Shown here: positions 58,331-64,000 of the stretch, one piece after another
How positions within the stretch are numbered: the first letter of the stretch is position 1
Layout of the letters: each line of letters starts with the position of its first letter
NCBI GenBank assembly: GCA_017607445.1
Contig: JAEVHH010000002.1
Coordinates: forward strand, 7,470,001 to 7,534,000
Direction of reading: 5' to 3'
DNA length: 64,000 nucleotides
Source: Histoplasma ohiense
Taxonomy: Eukaryota > Ascomycota > Eurotiomycetes > Onygenales > Ajellomycetaceae
Made by a program: the position numbers and the translations under genes
The notes under the pieces: generated by a model
Told to the model about the DNA's origin: nothing
The model's input: only the letters and a program-made list of their open reading frames with translations
Database searches by the model: none

Positions 58331-60143
58331 GTGCAACACCAAATAAAAATAATCTGCGGCAGGCGTTTTCTACACATAGATACATCATGTTTCGTTCCCC
58401 CACCGAAAATGAAATCTTACAAAATCACCCTTAAGTCCGATAAAACCCCCCTTTTTCATCCCTTCGATTTTCTCTCTTCAAGTCTGCTTTCTATTTGATT
58501 CTGCTTCGTGGCCAACGAAATGGATTCTGACTTTTTTTTTTCGGTTGGCTGTAGTCTTGGCAAAGGAGCCACTATCTAATGCCACATATTCATGTGTAAG
58601 CTCTAACAAGTGTTTTCTATTTTCCTCGTTTCCATCTCAACGGTTCATTTTTAGTTTGTATTTTTTACGACCAGCAGGGGCAGAAGCTTGTAGCTATATC
58701 CTTCGCATGCATGTACATCTTCCTTCCCCATTTTCGCTATGTTTTCGTTTTGCCCTTGCTTTTGTGTACTTTTCTGTTTTCGCTTCTTCTTCTTCATACC
58801 ATTCTCTTCTCTTCTCTTCCTCCCGGTTTTCTTGTCTGCCCTTGACCCTGCTCACTACACGCCTATTACGCTTCGAGTTTGATCACCCAATATCCTTGAT
58901 GAATAGGTTTTTGAGTGGATAACCTTTTCTTCTGCTTCATGCGTTCTTACGAACATTCTTTTTTCTTTCGTTCGCGGACCCTTAATGGGCATGAGATACC
59001 TGGGAAATGACCTGGCTATGGCCTTGAATTTCAGTCTTATATTATGTTTCACCCTTTGTTATTTTCCTTCCGCCTTAGAGAGATTTCTTCATGCTTTACT
59101 GGGTTCCTTTTTTTCTTCTTCTTTTTTTGCCATGTTCTTTCTACTCCGTTCTGTTCATATATAAGTATTCCTTTTCCGTTTACCCGTTGCTCCCTCTTTT
59201 TCTCTTCTCTGCTCTATGCACAAATATTGTCCCTTCTCCTTCATTTGGTTCACAGATAACCCCTGTCGACCATCCTGCATCAATAAGGATAGAAATTCGG
59301 ATATGTTGATAATCATGCGGATCATTAAAGCAAACAGCAAACCACACCGGACACGTGCCGGATACACTTCTCAGATTTGAAATTCAGTCCTTGAGAGCAA
59401 GAATGGCATGTTGGTTTTTCACATTTTCGGAGCAAAGTGATTACTGGAGGGCGATTCCCGTTGCGCGCGAGCCGGGCAACCCATGCTAAATGAATGAAAA
59501 ACCAAAACGTTAGGATTTTATCTTTCAGCATTGGAGCGTTCGCTCACCCCACCTTGTATCTCCTGGTTGTGTTCTCAAATTACTTCTGTACTGTGTATGT
59601 ATATAGATAGCCAAGGGGCTTAAAGAGAATGAGACTCCGAAATGGCTCCGAATGATTGCGAATTCAAATAAGAGCAAGACCCTCATGCAATGGCTGGACG
59701 ATTTGATATGTTCTCATTTTCACTGTTGAATGGGGGAGAGTAGCCGGATCCCCCCCCTCAGTACGGGCTGTAGATAGGGGGGATTCCCGCTTCAGTATGT
59801 ATATCCACTACTTGTTCTCGTTCTCCCCTCCCAATTCTATTCGTAGATGGACACTACTAGCACATCTCTTTACGCACCCAAGTTTGGCAGACATCACTCA
59901 CGGTTATTCTCCTTCGCGGGTATAATCACGTGTGGTTTGATGATATAATCACCGTGATTGCGCTTGTCCGAATTAGGAATAAAACTCTAAACGGGGTTTG
60001 GACTGAAATGTTGAAGACACAACAATGCTGCAATTCTCTGATGTTCCTCCCCTTCCTCCCTCTTCCCGCTGACTGTGCACTCGCACAAGAGTTCTCCGTT
60101 GCTGAATTCGTGCGGCTGCATTCCGCATTCCACGATACCAACC
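58331..60143. other. Intergenic region G-alpha to mS38
   Basis: T- and CT-rich 3' flank of G-alpha (58380-59260), then mixed sequence. Short frames such as 58545-58922 translate pyrimidine tracts and are rejected. The last 150 bp are the mS38 promoter and leader. Confidence 0.55.
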
Positions 60144-61428
60144 ATGTTCCCCTCCTCAGCTCGTTTCCTTGCTCGCTCGAGCCCAGTCATCACGCTCCCA
60201 CCTCCCGCTCGTCCCTCAACCGCCGTAGGTCGCCTGTCAAGATCCCGTAGCCACCAACGTCGATACTCATCTTCTAAACCTCCCGTTCCCCCAAGTGACG
60301 GCTCCCGGGGCATTGATACCTCGTCACAATCTCCCACTAAGAGCGTGAGCCCGTCGAACAAAGAAGGTGCCGAGAAGCGCGAGGGGAAATCGGCGAAACG
60401 ACGAGGTGGCAAAGATAGCAGCAATGTCTCTACTAAATCAAAAAACAATGAGCCCTTTCTAAACCTTCCCAGTGTTCCTTCTACACAACATCTTCACCCT
60501 CATGGTAAGTTTCGACTCATTTCCGCGAGCAACATCTTTGCCCTCCAAAGTCGTGTCACGTGGTTTGGCTTTTTGGAGCCCATGACATGACTCTTTCTAA
60601 TAATAATACCTTGCTATAGATATCCATGTAGCATCCTTCTTCTCGACGCATCGACCGATATCCGTCACAACGTCTGTGCCATCAAATTCCAACCCAGATG
60701 CTTTTGATGCCATTTTTTCTTCGAAGAAATCATCCAAACCCCGGCCAAACGACGTCATATATACCCTCTCCTCAGTAGTCAACTCTATCGAAGGGGTATT
60801 ACCCAACACTCAATCTAATCACCCTGTAGGGAACAACAATTTAGGAAATGCTATCTCTCAGGGATCTGCCAAAACTGTGGACTCCGATCATTTCAGCAAC
60901 CCCGATGACCTCCCAATGGACGACCTCCGCATCTCCATCCAGGATTTCGCAAAGAAGCTCCGACCATTCAACCCCCCGCCACCGCCAGTCCCTATGGAAA
61001 GCTTCGGAGAACAAGATGCCACCCTAGAAGCTGAAACCACCGAATCCGCTGAATCTGAACTTCAAGAAGATGTGAAGGAACAAAGCTACTCCACCCTCCT
61101 TACCATCACCGAATCCACTCACGGCGACGGCCGCAAGACCTACGAAGCCCACAGCTCACCGCTCGTCCGCATTGATAACAAAGACGCCCCTTCATCCTCT
61201 GTTTACGAAGGTGAAAAAGTGATACAAGACCAGGGAGGTTTATTTTCAATATCAGAACCGGAGATGAGCCGCCATCGACAGCAGCATCGCGTGCCGCATT
61301 CAATGGGCCGGAAAGTCTACTACGCCATCAGCGTCAAGAGACAGCGTAAATTGAAAATGAAGAAGCATAAACATAAAAAACTGATGCGGAGAACGAGGAC
61401 GCTGAGACGGAAATTGGATAAAGCATAA
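60144..61428 (+). CDS. Mitochondrial small-subunit ribosomal protein mS38 (COX24/AURKAIP1 family)
   Basis: Mitochondrial matrix protein of the small ribosomal subunit; yeast Cox24 also affects COX1 mRNA processing and translation. Model join(60144..60504, 60620..61428), 389 residues, one 115-bp intron (GTAAGT...CTATAG). The diagnostic part is the extreme C-terminus, YYAISVKRQRKLKMKKHKHK followed by KLMRRTRTLRRKLDKA, a basic helix that inserts into rRNA. The N-terminal 40 residues are Arg/Ser-rich and poor in acids (ARFLARSSPVITLPPPARPS), as in a mitochondrial presequence. The middle 300 residues are low-complexity and acidic with no known domain; such long linkers are common in ascomycete homologues. 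The ATG at 60144 is chosen to begin at the presequence; an upstream in-frame extension (from 60075) lacks targeting character. Confidence 0.88.
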
Positions 61429-63690
61429 TAACATGTTTGTGTTGCTGTTGCTATTATTATTGTTATGACAATAATCCATCTTCTTTTGCCCTGGTCTTGT
61501 TTTTCCTTAACAGAGGTGTTCCAGTTTGAACTTTTACCTGTTTTATCTGGGCTTCTCTTTGTTTTTTTCTCCTCAATTTTCGCCGCCAAACTCATCTCCC
61601 ACTTCCCTTTATCACCTGCATCATGTTGCTTCTCCTTTTCCGTCGTCCGTGGTTGTGGCGTAGCTTATGGTTGGTTATGTTTTCAATACTGTTTTTCCGG
61701 CAACTGTGCGCACTTGGCTCTGATATATATATACATACACAATCTGTTGTTCCAGTTTAAAGCATAACTCTGGTTCAATTAAACATAAATCAATCTGTTG
61801 GCGTTCCTACTGGGCCGCCCTGGTGTTCTCCAGCCAGCCCCTTCTCTAGTGTGTTCCAGTTTGATCCAGCCCGTGATGCTAATGGTCACATGCAATGACT
61901 CGAGCTACGCCCAACATATGATCTACCAATATATGACTAGCGCGCCTATATAAATCGCCATGTAGCGGCGAGGATGAAGCTCGCTGTTCATTTAGGAGGA
62001 GGTCCTTACGACTCTACGACGATAGAGCTATATCAAGATATACGAGGTTACATATCGGAAGGAATTCGAATAGGAAAAATAAGATATTAAATTAAGGCAG
62101 TAGAAACGTATGGGTGGGAGCCCTCCATGGGGTGGCTGGCTGGCTTTCTGTTAGCTGTGCTCAACATATCTATGCTTAGAAATGAGAATCTATCATTATA
62201 TGAGAAATCAAATAATTCTCTGGTGATTTCTTTTTGAACTATCAATGACATCTAAAGTCAGTTAAAACGCTAACTATAAAAGAATAACAGTATTGTATAC
62301 ACAATAATGTCTGTCTCTTTTGTAAGGAAGTAGATTATATTTTTAAGAATTATCATTCCTCTTACCGAGTACATGAAACGGTGTTTTTGGCGCTGCGTCT
62401 CTGGGTAATCATCGTTCCAGATGGAGGGGCGTCTTCGGGAGGTCGTCACTGTTGGTGCCAATATGAAGGAAGTAAGTAACCGTATATTCTTCTGCATTGG
62501 CAAGGGTTTCTCAAGGCCTGCTGAATGTTCTTATAAAGAGTCGAATGAAAGAGGCAAAAACTGGAGGCGCTGACTGGTCAGGAGTCGATGTAGACACATT
62601 CTCTCGGTTATGCGAATTGCGAATATGCCTTATTCACGAAGCTACAACCCCCCCCCACCCCGTCATTCCGACTGATCAATTGCAAATCTCCTTCCACAAA
62701 GGCCACAGAAGACGCGAAAACAAAACAGAACAAAACAAACAAAACAAAACTCTATTCATTCAGGTGCTACCAAAAAAGATTTAAGGGAAAGAAAGGGAGG
62801 GAACCGGAAAGGATACAATGTACAGTACAACATAGCCCACATATCCCGCAACTGGCATCCCTCACCTTGGAATACAAAAAGGTGCCGTGAAATAGTCGAG
62901 GGAAAAGGAAAGAATGAATGAATGAACGAATGAATGAAAAATAAAAATAAAAATAAAAATAGGAAGTAAAAAGGGGGGATACTTATACCCGTACCTCAAA
63001 AATACAAGACTAAGGCATCCGATGATTCATCCCTTCCCACTCTCCTTAATCGACACTCTTCTCTCCCATCTCCCATGTATTCATCTGACAAAGAGGAGAA
63101 GAAAGAAAGAATGAATGAATAAAAGAAAGAAAGAAAGAAGCAAGAAGATATGTAAGATATATATAATTACACGTTTCAGTTTTCGCATTCCGAGCCCCCT
63201 GTCACAAACCCGACTAGCCATCCAGATCAACGATAGATATATATTCCATAAATTTGAGGCAAACAAACTAAGCTAGCATCCGCAGATCCAGAGGAACAGG
63301 AGAAATACAAAAGCAAATGAAAAAGAATGAAAGGATCATAAAAGTAGGGAGCAGAAAACTGGAAGAAATGTACCAGGGAGAGAGAACAGCCGACGTAAAC
63401 ATGTGGTGATGCAAAGATTGAAAGAGGAGGGGTAGAGTAGATAAAATTAGCGGGTTTTTATTGTACTTTATTTTGTATTTCCTCCTTTGAAGGTGATTGA
63501 TTTGTCAAGATTGAATGTGGTGTGCAATAAAATATCTTTATCCAAATTTTGGAGGTCATGATGTTTCCGATCAGATACGATAACCCTGGGTTGATCTGGG
63601 CTTAATATAACGCTGGTTGGGTTTGGTCAAGAGGTCCAATTCCCCAGGAGTATTTTGCACCGTTCGGAGGGGATGGGAATGTTCAAACGT
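61429..63690. other. Convergent intergenic region mS38 to V-ATPase c
   Basis: Holds the 3' flanks of two convergent genes. Simple repeats lie at 62719-62751 (AAAAC type), 62912-62961 (GAAT then AAAAT) and 63110-63140 (GAAT then GAAA). No further gene is seen; the 95-codon frame at 62497-62784 runs into the repeat and is not accepted. Confidence 0.5.
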
Positions 63691-64000
63691 TTAACACCCG
63701 GCATCAAGCTTGGAGTGTGAGTTCATCAGGAGAGCTACGATAAGGCCGTACAGACCTGTATTGAATCACATATGGTTAGGACCACGAACAAGAGGTTTTT
63801 GAAAATGACGTTGTGTGGAGGGTCAATGAACAGAGATTGGCAAGGGTGGGGGGCTGTTGGACGAAGCAAGCAAGGAAGAAATCACAAACCCAACACTTCA
63901 GCGAAAATGAGAATCAAGATCATCGCGACGAAAAGTCTGCTTTGTTGAGCTGTTCCTCTGATACCAGCATCTCCAACAATTCCAATCGCAAAACTATAAC
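63691..64000 (-). CDS. V-type ATPase 16-kDa proteolipid subunit c, 3' part
   Basis: Membrane rotor subunit of the vacuolar proton pump. The last two exons are visible: complement(join(63691..63755, 63890..>64000)), with a 134-bp intron joined in phase; the 5' part lies beyond the right edge. The text reads YSFAIGIVGDAGIRGTAQQS, then RLFVAMILILIFAEVLG, then GLYGLIVALLMNS. The segment FAEVLGLYGLIVALL is the fourth membrane helix carrying the essential proton-carrying Glu. The C-terminus SHSKLDAGC is short, as in Vma3-type c subunits. Vma3 versus Vma11 cannot be fully separated from this fragment, but Vma3 type is more likely. Confidence 0.9.

Noticed and set aside
1..64000. CRISPR arrays, operons, rRNA genes, prophage
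   Set aside because: The DNA is fungal nuclear sequence with spliced genes. No regularly spaced repeats, rRNA or prokaryotic gene organisation were seen.

Overview
The window looks like nuclear chromosomal DNA of a filamentous ascomycete. Its genes carry many short introns (about 55-320 bp, mostly GT-AG), intergenic tracts are long, and single-copy eukaryotic genes dominate. The FacB-like regulator, the group II G-alpha and the Yap-like bZIP resemble those of Eurotiomycetes; an order such as Onygenales is my inference, not something the sequence proves.

Layout. 0-27 kb holds most of the ordinary genes: a left-truncated cutinase/acetylxylan esterase; a minus-strand gene fusing a Tc1/mariner-type helix-turn-helix region to a Gln/Pro/His-rich tail; an amino acid permease; prohibitin-1 and QCR8, divergent across 299 bp; NHP2; a YGR210C-type YchF/Obg GTPase in 11 exons, one of only 10 nt; a SET-domain methyltransferase; and the acetate regulator facB/CAT8 behind a long leader with a GAA-rich purine tract. 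27-32.4 kb is gene-free. 32.4-38.1 kb holds transketolase and spermidine synthase, transcribed toward each other. 38.1-56.9 kb is a gene-poor island with one convincing intact gene (a bZIP factor), a roughly 294-bp MITE-like element with 51-bp inverted repeats, strong palindromes and several decayed genes. The clearest relic is an AIM9/aminoglycoside-phosphotransferase-like kinase. 56.9-64 kb returns to conserved genes: a G-protein alpha subunit with a GC-AG intron, the mitoribosomal protein mS38/COX24, and the 3' end of the V-ATPase proteolipid c gene.

The genes form no operon or biosynthetic cluster. Themes are carbon metabolism (facB, transketolase, esterase), mitochondrial function (PHB1, QCR8, mS38), nutrient uptake and signalling (permease, G-alpha), and RNA/translation (NHP2, YGR210C-type GTPase). 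The least ordinary items are the transposase-HTH fusion gene, the MITE, the kinase pseudogene, the 10-nt microexon and the GC-AG intron. All exon boundaries were set by eye from splice signals, reading frame and recognised protein families; none was tested against transcripts.
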